Assembly: GCA_024699575.1 (NCBI GenBank)
Contig: JAILPF010000109.1
Location: 1-5,754 of the forward strand
Length of the DNA stretch: 5,754 nucleotides
Reading direction: 5' to 3'
Origin: Acetatifactor sp.
GTDB lineage: Bacteria > Bacillota > Clostridia > Lachnospirales > Lachnospiraceae
Shown: positions 1 through 5,754 of the stretch, piece after piece
Position numbering within the stretch: position 1 is the first letter of the stretch
Layout of the letters: each line of letters starts with the position of its first letter
The notes under the pieces: model-generated
Told to the model about the DNA's origin: nothing
The model's database searches: none
What the model saw: only the letters and a program-made list of their open reading frames with translations
Position numbers and translations under genes: made by a program

Positions 1-95
1 TACAAGCCCAAAAAGAACAGCGTTACAGCTATGAACAAAAATCCGATGAATGTATGAAAATATGATTTTAATTCTCTTTTATATATCGCAAACAT
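1..95 (-). CDS. ABC-2 type transporter permease, N-terminal fragment (3' end outside window)
   Basis: This open frame is too short for most ORF callers but is well supported. After the ATPase stop codon TAA there is one base (T) and then ATG at 95-93. The frame stays open for 31 codons to the window edge and begins MFAIYKRELKSYF, then HTFIGFLFIAVTLFFLGL. A short basic amphipathic start with an (Y/F)KRELKSYF motif followed at once by a hydrophobic segment is the usual N-terminus of ABC-2 permeases paired with GldA-like ATPases (family knowledge). The ribosome binding site lies inside the end of the ATPase gene: AGGAGG about 12 bases before the ATG, so translation is probably coupled. The protein would form the membrane channel of the exporter. 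The substrate is unknown, and the rest of the gene lies beyond position 1. Confidence 0.85.
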   Translation of the reverse strand, partial: MFAIYKRELKSYFHTFIGFLFIAVTLFFLGL

Positions 96-96
96 A

Positions 97-1089
97 TTAT
101 TCCGAAACCTCCTGTTCTTCCTGTGTCTCTTCCGTTTCCGGCTCCTCGCTTTGGCTTACATCCTCCGTCAGCTCCAGGAAAATATCCTCCAGAGATTTCT
201 CTGTGTGCTCCATAGACACAATGGGCAGTCTGTTTTCTGCCATCGCATAGAACACCGCCTCCCTGATATCCGCATGTTCCTTCGCACGAACAGAAACCCT
301 TGTGTATCCATCCGCGTCTTTTTCTTCCTCCGTCACTTCTTCGACTTCTTCTATCGCAAGGAGTGCATCCCGAATCGCATCGAATTCTCCACCGACTGAA
401 AGCTTCAATTCCATGGATGTACTCATCAATTTCTTTAAGCCTTCCGGTGAATCACTGGCAACCAGTTTCCCGTGAGAAATAATCATGATATGGTCACATA
501 CAGCATTTACCTCAGACAAAATATGAGAGCTTAAGATAATTGTGTGATTTTTCCCCAACTCCTTAATCAGCTCTCTCATCTCTATAATCTGCTTCGGGTC
601 CAGGCCTACCGTAGGTTCATCCAGAATCAGAACCTCCGGGTAACCGAGAATCGCCTGTGCAAGTCCCACTCTCTGTCTGTAGCCTTTTGAAAGGTTCTTA
701 ATCAATCGGGTCTTTTTATCTGTAATCTGCGTCATCTCCATGACGTCATCCACCTGTTTTTTGCGCTCCGCCTTCGGAACTTTTTTTAACTCTGCCGCAA
801 ATTTCAGGTATTCCTCCACCGTCATATCCATATAGACCGGTGGAAGCTCCGGCAGATAACCGATAGACTTTTTGGCTTTCTCCGGCTCCTTTTGTATATC
901 TGCTCCATTAATGAAAACAGTACCCTCCGTTGCAGCCAGATATCCCGTAATGATATTCATTGTTGTAGATTTTCCGGCTCCGTTGGGGCCCAGGAACCCA
1001 TAAATCTGACCCTTTTCCACACGAAAAGAAAGGTGATCCACAGCTAAGTGATCACCATATTTTTTCGTTAGATTCGTTACTTCAATCAT
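97..1089 (-). CDS. ABC transporter ATP-binding protein, GldA-like (ABC-2 exporter ATPase)
   Basis: A complete 330-residue cytoplasmic ATPase that would power the ABC-2 permease encoded just downstream. The nucleotide-binding motifs are all present and in order: Walker A GPNGAGKST (34-42), the Q-loop region GYLPE (77-81), the signature LSKGYRQRV (133-141), Walker B VLILDEP (153-159) with catalytic E158, the D-loop GLDP (162-165), and the switch histidine H189 in LSSHI. The Q-loop position carries Glu rather than Gln, which I recall as typical of the GldA subgroup. Residues from about 225 to 305 form the extra C-terminal domain of ABC-2 ATPases, and 306-330 is a very acidic, probably disordered tail. 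The ATG is preceded by AAAGGA about 11 bases upstream. The length is normal to slightly long for the family. Substrate cannot be inferred; in Clostridia such pairs often sit with GldG-like and DUF4340 genes, which would lie beyond the window. Confidence 0.95.
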   Translation of the reverse strand: MIEVTNLTKKYGDHLAVDHLSFRVEKGQIYGFLGPNGAGKSTTMNIITGYLAATEGTVFINGADIQKEPEKAKKSIGYLPELPPVYMDMTVEEYLKFAAELKKVPKAERKKQVDDVMEMTQITDKKTRLIKNLSKGYRQRVGLAQAILGYPEVLILDEPTVGLDPKQIIEMRELIKELGKNHTIILSSHILSEVNAVCDHIMIISHGKLVASDSPEGLKKLMSTSMELKLSVGGEFDAIRDALLAIEEVEEVTEEEKDADGYTRVSVRAKEHADIREAVFYAMAENRLPIVSMEHTEKSLEDIFLELTEDVSQSEEPETEETQEEQEVSE

Positions 1090-1123
1090 GACAACCCATA
1101 TCCTTTCCCAATCTTTTCTTGCA

Positions 1124-1152
1124 AATCTATCTTATGAAGGATATGTGTTCAA
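1124..1152 (-). promoter_or_regulatory. Candidate sigma-A promoter for the ABC transporter genes
   Basis: In the gap between the UbiA-like gene and the ATPase, reading the minus strand, TTGAAC (1152-1147) is followed after exactly 17 bases by TAGATT (1129-1124). Each box matches 4 of 6 consensus bases. Transcription would start near 1117, giving a leader of about 28 bases that contains the AAAGGA ribosome binding site. The gap of 93 bases contrasts with the tight spacing on either side, which favours a separate promoter here. The boxes are weak enough that chance remains possible in AT-rich sequence. Confidence 0.35.
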
Positions 1153-1182
1153 AAGGTGTTTTATTTGTGAAAATTCTGTGAA

Positions 1183-2070
1183 CTACAGAAAGAGATATCC
1201 TAAGACAAACTGTGGCCCATACAAAAGAACAACCATGATAATTCCACAGATACCGCAGGATATCAACAGCGTTTTATCCGATAAAATCAGGTTCGTAGGA
1301 TCAGCCTCCGCGCGTCCAAGAAATACCAGCAGAAGATATCTGACGACAATAAACAGCACAATGGGCACTGTATAAACCAGATTGGTTTTCTGCGAGATAG
1401 CCCACAGAGAGTAAAATACCATCGTAAGCCCTGCGCACGTAAAGACCATTCCGTTCAGAAAATTTATCTCATAGACTTCCAATACGTCCCTGGTCGCTCC
1501 CGCACCGTGGCTGTGTAACTCACCTCTGCGCTTTCCGAATGCCATAAACAACGATAACGACACAACTGTCAAAAACATCCAGTTTGATACACCGTCCTCC
1601 ACGATGGTTCCTCCCACCAACACGCGCAGCACAAAACCAGCGGCAATACAAAAGCAATCAATCACAGCTTTCGTTTTCAGCCATTTTGAATACAGTATAT
1701 TGTTGACTACATAAGCCAGTGCAAACGTCAAAGCGTAAACATTCACTACCAGTGCCAGTGCCAATCCAGTAGCCAGCAGACAGATGTGAAGCACCCACGC
1801 ACTGGAAATTGCAAGGGCTCCCGATGCAATCGGACGTAACTTTTTTACCGCATGCCGTCTGTCATTCTCCACATCATTGATATCATTCAGCACATAGACC
1901 GCTGACGATATCAAACAGAAAGACAAGGTCAGCAATAGCGCCCGCAGAAGTTTATCCGGTTGGAACAGCTCCAGCGAAAACACAAGTGGCAAGAGAACAA
2001 ACACATTCTTTAACCAGCTTTTTATCCTCATCTCTTTCAGACATATTCTGACTGATAAACCTTTCTTCAT
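1183..2070 (-). CDS. UbiA-family prenyltransferase, decaprenyl-phosphate phosphoribosyltransferase-like
   Basis: A complete 295-residue integral membrane enzyme with about nine membrane segments. It carries the UbiA Asp-rich motif NDINDVEND (62-70; N62, D63, D66, D70), then KLRPIASG (77-84), and the second cytosolic motif YSKWLKTKAVID (127-138). Beyond generic UbiA features it has hallmarks of DPPR synthase (the Rv3806c type, as I recall that family): RIKSWLKN (15-22), AGFVLRVLVGG (144-154), GKRRGEL (179-185) and ADPTNLILSDKTLL (256-269). Known members transfer 5-phosphoribose from PRPP to a polyprenyl phosphate, the first step towards polyprenyl-phosphoryl ribose or arabinose. The start is well set: TTAGGAGAGCTTTATG gives AGGAG six bases before ATG. 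It lies 27 bases after the glycosyltransferase stop, so it is probably the last gene of that operon. Ubiquinone- or menaquinone-type UbiA/MenA roles are less likely given the motifs and neighbours. The natural prenyl chain length is unknown. Confidence 0.88.
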   Translation of the reverse strand: MKKGLSVRICLKEMRIKSWLKNVFVLLPLVFSLELFQPDKLLRALLLTLSFCLISSAVYVLNDINDVENDRRHAVKKLRPIASGALAISSAWVLHICLLATGLALALVVNVYALTFALAYVVNNILYSKWLKTKAVIDCFCIAAGFVLRVLVGGTIVEDGVSNWMFLTVVSLSLFMAFGKRRGELHSHGAGATRDVLEVYEINFLNGMVFTCAGLTMVFYSLWAISQKTNLVYTVPIVLFIVVRYLLLVFLGRAEADPTNLILSDKTLLISCGICGIIMVVLLYGPQFVLGYLFL

Positions 2071-2097
2071 AAAGCTCTCCTAACTTTTTCCAATCCA

Positions 2098-3714
2098 TCA
2101 TGGTCTAATCTGATATACCCTAATCTCATAACCGGTCAATGCTCCGCGCATATATCGCCATATACTTCTCGACGCATACCACATGTTGGACACTTCCAGG
2201 AAATGTGCACTCGGTACCTCCACCGGATAGTACGCTATCATGGGATAATTTTCATCCAGCCTCCTGTAAAAATCCGCAACCCCGCCATACACTTCCGGAT
2301 CTGCTGTCAGGAATAAATCACGTTGGGCTGACGACGTCATAACAAAGCGCTTATTACCACCGTATTTATATGTCGCAGGATCTGCATTATCAAACTCTGA
2401 AAAGGCACCGTAAAATCCTCCCGGGTCCAGCGGAGTGTTACAATCGTTTACCGTATTTGCATCTGTCACTCCCATGTCTGCAAAAGTCTGCTGCAAAGCA
2501 ATGCGGCTGTCCGGTGCAAGGAATCTTCCGGTAGTTGCAACCGCACCGCCAAGCTGACCGGCAAGCGGCAGTAAAAAGAACAGCCCACACGCCACCCAAG
2601 TTGCTATCGAATTATTTTTCAATAAATTAGATATATCCTCAATGAGACAAATCGCTCCATGGCTTCCAAACAAGAGCACCACAGCATAAAGCGGCAACGT
2701 ATAACGCTCCCAATGGATACTCAACATGGATATGGGGACAATATAGAGAAACAGACTCATCAAAATAATTGCGGTTCCTATCTCTTTTCGAAAAGCCTTC
2801 CACAGTCCATACAGACTGCTCAAAGTCAGAATCAGCCCCGCATGCACCCCGGTAGTCTTCAGATAGAAAAGCAATGTCTCACCAAAGTTCAAGCCGTCTG
2901 CACCCAGATGATATTGTTTATTCTGTCCTGCCATCACTTCGAGAACCGTTCTGTAATCAATCACGAGTACAGGCGATACTGCCAAAACCCCAAGTCCAAC
3001 AAAAGCAATTGCCTGGCATCCTCTTTTTACAATAACAAACGGCTCTTTATAGTGTTTTACAATTACCGCCACTGCAATCATTGCACATCCATACGCACCC
3101 GGATACTTCTCACAAAACGCTAGCGCTGTAAAAAATGACATCCAAAACAGCCATGAGACAGTTGGCTTTTTTTGATAACACAAGGCTGCCCACAAAACAC
3201 CCATGAGGAAAAATAAAAGCGGTATATCCGGTGTAATATAATGAGAATGTTCAATGAAGGATGGAAAAACCGCAAATAATGATGTTGCAAACAATGCCTG
3301 CTTCCTACCGAGAAAACGAGCTATCAGATATGCAAAAACAACCGTCCCCACACCGAATAAAGCAATCAATATGCGGGACGCTGTTGTAAACAACGCAAAA
3401 TGTTCACTATAGTTCAATGCGAAATCTTCCTGTCCCTGTGGGGCAAAGTATAGTTCCTGTATCCCCATATAAAGTAACGTATTCAATTTAATTGTAACAT
3501 GATTTGGTCTATAATAATCCCGCACCTCAAAGCTATGGTTCAGCGTATTTTGATACGCCTGCGCATAAATCAATCCTTCATCCGGGTGTAAATTACCATA
3601 AGGCATTCCCCAGTCCGCACCCACAATTCGAAAAAGCACTGCAACCGCCAAAATAAGCGCCAGCAACCAGCTCTGCCATTTCTCTATTTTTTCCTTTATT
3701 ACCGTAAGCTTCAT
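2098..3714 (-). CDS. GT-C membrane glycosyltransferase, PMT/ArnT-like (GT39/GT83 type)
   Basis: A complete 538-residue polytopic protein. Residues 15-31 are a first membrane segment. The first outer loop carries LHPDEGLIYAQAY (42-54), whose D45-E46 pair matches the catalytic/metal acidic site of PMT/ArnT-type GT-C enzymes. HYITPDIPLLFF (158-169, with D163) matches the conserved second acidic region, and WERYTLPLYAVVLLFG (335-350) is the conserved Arg-Tyr segment near the end of the membrane domain. About ten more hydrophobic segments run from 106 to 393, followed by a soluble extracytoplasmic domain of about 145 residues rich in aromatic and acidic residues. Such enzymes use polyprenyl-phosphate sugars outside the membrane. 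The start overlaps the preceding stop as ATGA, with GGAGG seven bases upstream, so translation is coupled. The UbiA-like gene follows 27 bases later and may supply the donor. Sugar and acceptor cannot be read from the sequence. Confidence 0.87.
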   Translation of the reverse strand: MKLTVIKEKIEKWQSWLLALILAVAVLFRIVGADWGMPYGNLHPDEGLIYAQAYQNTLNHSFEVRDYYRPNHVTIKLNTLLYMGIQELYFAPQGQEDFALNYSEHFALFTTASRILIALFGVGTVVFAYLIARFLGRKQALFATSLFAVFPSFIEHSHYITPDIPLLFFLMGVLWAALCYQKKPTVSWLFWMSFFTALAFCEKYPGAYGCAMIAVAVIVKHYKEPFVIVKRGCQAIAFVGLGVLAVSPVLVIDYRTVLEVMAGQNKQYHLGADGLNFGETLLFYLKTTGVHAGLILTLSSLYGLWKAFRKEIGTAIILMSLFLYIVPISMLSIHWERYTLPLYAVVLLFGSHGAICLIEDISNLLKNNSIATWVACGLFFLLPLAGQLGGAVATTGRFLAPDSRIALQQTFADMGVTDANTVNDCNTPLDPGGFYGAFSEFDNADPATYKYGGNKRFVMTSSAQRDLFLTADPEVYGGVADFYRRLDENYPMIAYYPVEVPSAHFLEVSNMWYASRSIWRYMRGALTGYEIRVYQIRP

Positions 3715-5357
3715 TCTTCTTCCTCCGACAACTTAACTCCTTTTATCTTTTCCCATATTGCAATAAAAGTCAATGGGAGTAATAAATAAAATGGCCATGA
3801 ATAGCGGAATGACGACATCGGCGAAAGCAGCATAATGCCATATTGTGCAATGAGCGGCAAAAAGAGCGGGAAGCTTTCAGCAAGAAAACCTTTTTTTCTC
3901 CACGCTATAGCCAGTCCATATTGTAAAATCCAAGTGGAAAATCCGGACACAGCGAAGAGTCTCAAAAAAGGAGTTATCCTCCAAAAATCAGAGCTGCACA
4001 GGCTCTCATAATACTTTTCCAAAGACGGTATATGCACAATGCTTTTTCGCTCCAATGGTTCTACAAATTGTTCCGGTGCATAGTTATCGTACATGACATA
4101 GGAGAATCCATAATAGCCGGGATACCAGTATCCCAGGGTATTAGACAAAAACGCTGTCAAATATTCCTTTGTAAACTGGATTCCTGTCTTTCCATAAAAT
4201 TTCCAAAATGCAAGCGGATCCTCCTCATAACGTGCAGAATAAAAACAGCTTTTTGCGGGATCGGCGATGAACGGATCATAGATTCTTCCATTCGCCGAGT
4301 CCATCCAATGCAGATCGTCTATATAATATGCCATTAATTGAGTCTGTTCTTCTGTCAGTTCATCTGCCTTTACAATTGCCACACGTTGCAATTGTTGAAT
4401 AGGAATGCACAATGCCTCTCTCACCTGTCCCTGCTCAATTCCCAGTGCATGAAAAACCGGTCCCGTATATATTTTAAACAAAACAACCGGGAGCATGATA
4501 ATTGCAATCAGCCCAAGATATGCTTTCACTTTTTTCATCCGGCCAATGCGAAGCAATCCCAGAATGGCAAAGCAAAAAATATAAATGTGAATACCATTGT
4601 TTCGGAAAGCGCACATCAAAAAACTAACAATCGGCAAAAAAACCAGATTACTTTTTCTCTCCATATATTCCGGTGATTCGGTCACAATCTCTGCAAAATG
4701 ACACGCAAACAAAACCAGAAACGCTGCATGCAAAGTATCCTTAACCATCGTCACGGAAAGGCATACATTCACAAACCAAAAAGCAGAGAAAAATGCAGTC
4801 ATCAAAATGATAATCCACGGTAATCTTTTTTTCTTTAACAGAGTAACCATACGCGCGAGAGCATAGCTCAAAGTAATCATCTGTACAAGCGACAATAATC
4901 CCAAGCCGAACTCATAACTTGAAAAAAGTGAGTCTCCCAGTCTCATAAACACTCGAATCAGCCAGGTGTGCAGGACGGGATGATGATTATTGATAATTTT
5001 ACCAAGGGCATTGTCTACTTGCGTTATCATATCGTACGACAATACTCCCGGATAAAATATAAGATATGCCGGTATCCACGACACAAAAATAAATGCCCAG
5101 GTAATCAAGAGGAATTTACGGTTTCCCATTTTATTAATGCATTGGGATATCCGTCCATTTCCCTTATGCCAAGGCATGCGTGGCAACAGATAAAAAAGGG
5201 CAATATTTACTACAGCACATACCACAAAGCACACAGCAAACGGGACAAGCTGTGACCTATGAAAGGCAATCTCCTGTGACTCTATCATTGGTCCTGCTAT
5301 TGTATATGCAATGCTATAAAAAAAAGCGAGGAAGATAGAAAAAAATATATTAGTCAT
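3711..5357 (-). CDS. DUF6020-type polytopic membrane protein, probable GT-C-like glycosyltransferase
   Basis: A protein of 548 residues from ATG 5357, or 556 from TTG 5381. It has about nine hydrophobic segments up to residue 297, an extracytoplasmic-looking region (about 302-457) rich in Tyr, Trp and Asp, and three more membrane segments to 536. Conserved-looking motifs are YPGVLSYD (102-109), NNHHP (123-127), KD (206-207), RNNG (252-255) and SSFRYSWP (515-522). I recognise this pattern as DUF6020, from memory. The acidic D109 in the first large loop, the following His-Pro and the overall topology resemble GT-C enzymes; catalytic function is inferred. ATG 5357 has GGAG seven bases upstream; TTG 5381 has GAGG nine bases upstream but would lie almost at the start of a transcript from the promoter proposed at 5397-5405. 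I prefer the ATG, though the longer form adds basic residues before the first membrane segment. The stop overlaps the next gene's ATG, indicating coupled expression. Confidence 0.85.
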   Translation of the reverse strand: MTNIFFSIFLAFFYSIAYTIAGPMIESQEIAFHRSQLVPFAVCFVVCAVVNIALFYLLPRMPWHKGNGRISQCINKMGNRKFLLITWAFIFVSWIPAYLIFYPGVLSYDMITQVDNALGKIINNHHPVLHTWLIRVFMRLGDSLFSSYEFGLGLLSLVQMITLSYALARMVTLLKKKRLPWIIILMTAFFSAFWFVNVCLSVTMVKDTLHAAFLVLFACHFAEIVTESPEYMERKSNLVFLPIVSFLMCAFRNNGIHIYIFCFAILGLLRIGRMKKVKAYLGLIAIIMLPVVLFKIYTGPVFHALGIEQGQVREALCIPIQQLQRVAIVKADELTEEQTQLMAYYIDDLHWMDSANGRIYDPFIADPAKSCFYSARYEEDPLAFWKFYGKTGIQFTKEYLTAFLSNTLGYWYPGYYGFSYVMYDNYAPEQFVEPLERKSIVHIPSLEKYYESLCSSDFWRITPFLRLFAVSGFSTWILQYGLAIAWRKKGFLAESFPLFLPLIAQYGIMLLSPMSSFRYSWPFYLLLPLTFIAIWEKIKGVKLSEEEE

Positions 5358-5393
5358 TCTATTTCTCCATATTTGATTCAAAACTTTCTTCCT

Positions 5394-5427
5394 CGTAGTA
5401 TAACATATATTGCATGACGATGCTACG
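5394..5427. repeat. Imperfect inverted repeat over the candidate promoter
   Basis: CGTAGTAT (5394-5401) and ATGCTACG (5420-5427) are inverted copies matching at 7 of 8 positions, separated by 18 bases. The left arm covers most of the proposed -10 box and the right arm covers the -35 position, so it could be an operator for a dimeric regulator. Arms this short may arise by chance. It is not followed by a T-run on the minus strand and so does not look like a terminator. Confidence 0.3.
5397..5405 (-). promoter_or_regulatory. Candidate extended -10 promoter for the glycan operon
   Basis: On the minus strand, TGT followed by TATACT (TATACT at 5402-5397, TG at 5405-5404) forms an extended -10 element. 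The hexamer differs from TATAAT at one base. The hexamer 17 bases upstream (TAGCAT, 5425-5420) is a poor -35 box, which is tolerated with extended -10 promoters. Transcription would begin near 5390, 33 bases before ATG 5357. Reading through from the upstream partial gene is also possible, since no terminator is visible between 5436 and 5405. Confidence 0.4.
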
Positions 5428-5435
5428 TCTTTATA

Positions 5436-5754
5436 TCAGTTTTCACACGGAAGGAACTGGTGCGTATAAATCATACTATACTCACCTTCCGCCTCATACA
5501 CTGTCTGTTCTTCCGTTCCCACATTTTCTCCACACACCCAGTAAGAACCATCCATCTTTTGAACCACTGTGTTACTTAAAAAATACGGATAAACATCCCC
5601 GAATTCCTCTATAACATTATGCTCCATGTCATACTTTTTCTTTCCACTCCAAACCTCAGGATAATCTTCTCCGGTAATCTGCGGATAACCATCCACCTTC
5701 AGATTCGTCCATACCATCACAACTTCTTCTGCAACTTTAGTCGGTTTCGCCACT
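5436..5754 (-). CDS. Unrecognised protein, C-terminal fragment (5' end outside window)
   Basis: The frame is open from the window edge to TGA at 5438-5436 and codes for about 105 residues. The first full codon inside the window is GTG with no visible upstream context, so this is more likely the interior of a longer protein than its start. The segment is hydrophilic, with no membrane span and no motif I recognise. It is rich in aromatic and acidic residues (VWTNLKVDGYPQI, then GEDYPEVWSG, KMDGSYWVCGEN, and the end HQFLPCEN), with two cysteines. The composition suits an extracytoplasmic domain, for example the C-terminal domain of a secreted or membrane protein, but that is inference. It is read in the same direction as the DUF6020 gene, whose start is 54 (TTG) or 78 (ATG) bases away, and may belong to the same transcript. 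No function is assigned. Confidence 0.6.
   Translation of the reverse strand, partial: VAKPTKVAEEVVMVWTNLKVDGYPQITGEDYPEVWSGKKKYDMEHNVIEEFGDVYPYFLSNTVVQKMDGSYWVCGENVGTEEQTVYEAEGEYSMIYTHQFLPCEN

Noticed and set aside
783..789. A7 run in the ATPase gene as a frameshift site
   Set aside because: It encodes Leu-Lys-Lys in a normal helical-domain position and the frame stays intact through all ABC motifs. There is no sign of recoding.
1170..1190. Hairpin TTCTGT/ACAGAA (minus strand, loop of 5 bases) followed by TTTT at the end of the UbiA-like gene, as a possible terminator
   Set aside because: The stem has only six pairs, two of them G-C, it overlaps the stop codon, and the T-run is only four bases. 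It is too weak to call a rho-independent terminator.
1088..1375. Plus-strand open frame of 95 codons that begins in the gap next to the ATPase start
   Set aside because: Most of it is antisense to the UbiA-like gene, it has no recognisable motif, and its start overlaps the well-supported ATPase start on the other strand.
2659..3123. Open frame of 154 codons on the plus strand
   Set aside because: It lies fully antisense within the glycosyltransferase gene, is rich in Gln, His and Asn without domain features, and shows no supporting ribosome binding site. It is a shadow of the real gene.
3166..3172. In-phase A_AAA_AAG slippery heptamer in the glycosyltransferase gene (codons 181-183), as a possible programmed -1 frameshift
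   Set aside because: A -1 shift leads to a stop codon after about 18 codons, inside the membrane domain. I see no downstream stimulatory structure and no sensible product, so it is most likely a simple Gln-Lys-Lys coding run.
5417..5430. Small stem GACG/CGTC in the gap before the DUF6020 gene as a terminator for the upstream gene
   Set aside because: There are only four base pairs and no T-run follows on the minus strand.

Overview
The window looks like a low-to-mid GC Firmicute, most likely a gut Clostridia/Lachnospiraceae-type bacterium. This rests on AGGAG-type Shine-Dalgarno sites, Lys/Glu/Ile-rich proteins and the protein families present; it is inference from composition and family memory, not from a search. 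All recognisable genes lie on the minus strand, so transcription runs from high to low coordinates. Coding density is very high: gaps are 1 to about 93 bases, and no stretch over 300 bases lacks a gene. I see no rRNA, tRNA, CRISPR, insertion sequence or attachment site.

Reading in the direction of transcription: (1) 5754-5436 is the C-terminal part of an unrecognised protein whose start is outside the window. (2) 5357-3711 (or from 5381) is a polytopic membrane protein of the DUF6020 type, probably GT-C-like. (3) 3714-2098 is a polytopic PMT/ArnT-like (GT39/GT83-type) glycosyltransferase whose start overlaps the stop of gene 2 as ATGA. (4) 2070-1183 is a UbiA-superfamily prenyltransferase that closely resembles decaprenyl-phosphate phosphoribosyltransferase (DPPR synthase). 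Genes 2-4 form a tight unit with strong ribosome binding sites. (5) After a 93-base gap with a candidate promoter, 1089-97 is a GldA-like ABC transporter ATPase. (6) One base further on, 95-1 is the N-terminus of its ABC-2 type permease, cut by the window edge.

Functionally there are two modules. Genes 2-4 suggest assembly of a cell-surface glycan with a lipid-linked sugar donor: the UbiA-like enzyme would make a polyprenyl-phosphate-linked pentose (5-phosphoribosyl) precursor on the inner face of the membrane, and one or both GT-C-like proteins would use a polyprenyl-phosphate sugar on the outer face. This resembles the mycobacterial decaprenylphosphoryl-ribose/arabinose route, but in a Firmicute, and the epimerase pair (DprE1/DprE2) and the phosphatase are not inside this window. 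Genes 5-6 are an ABC exporter of the gliding-motility/ABC-2 type, with unknown substrate and probably its own promoter.
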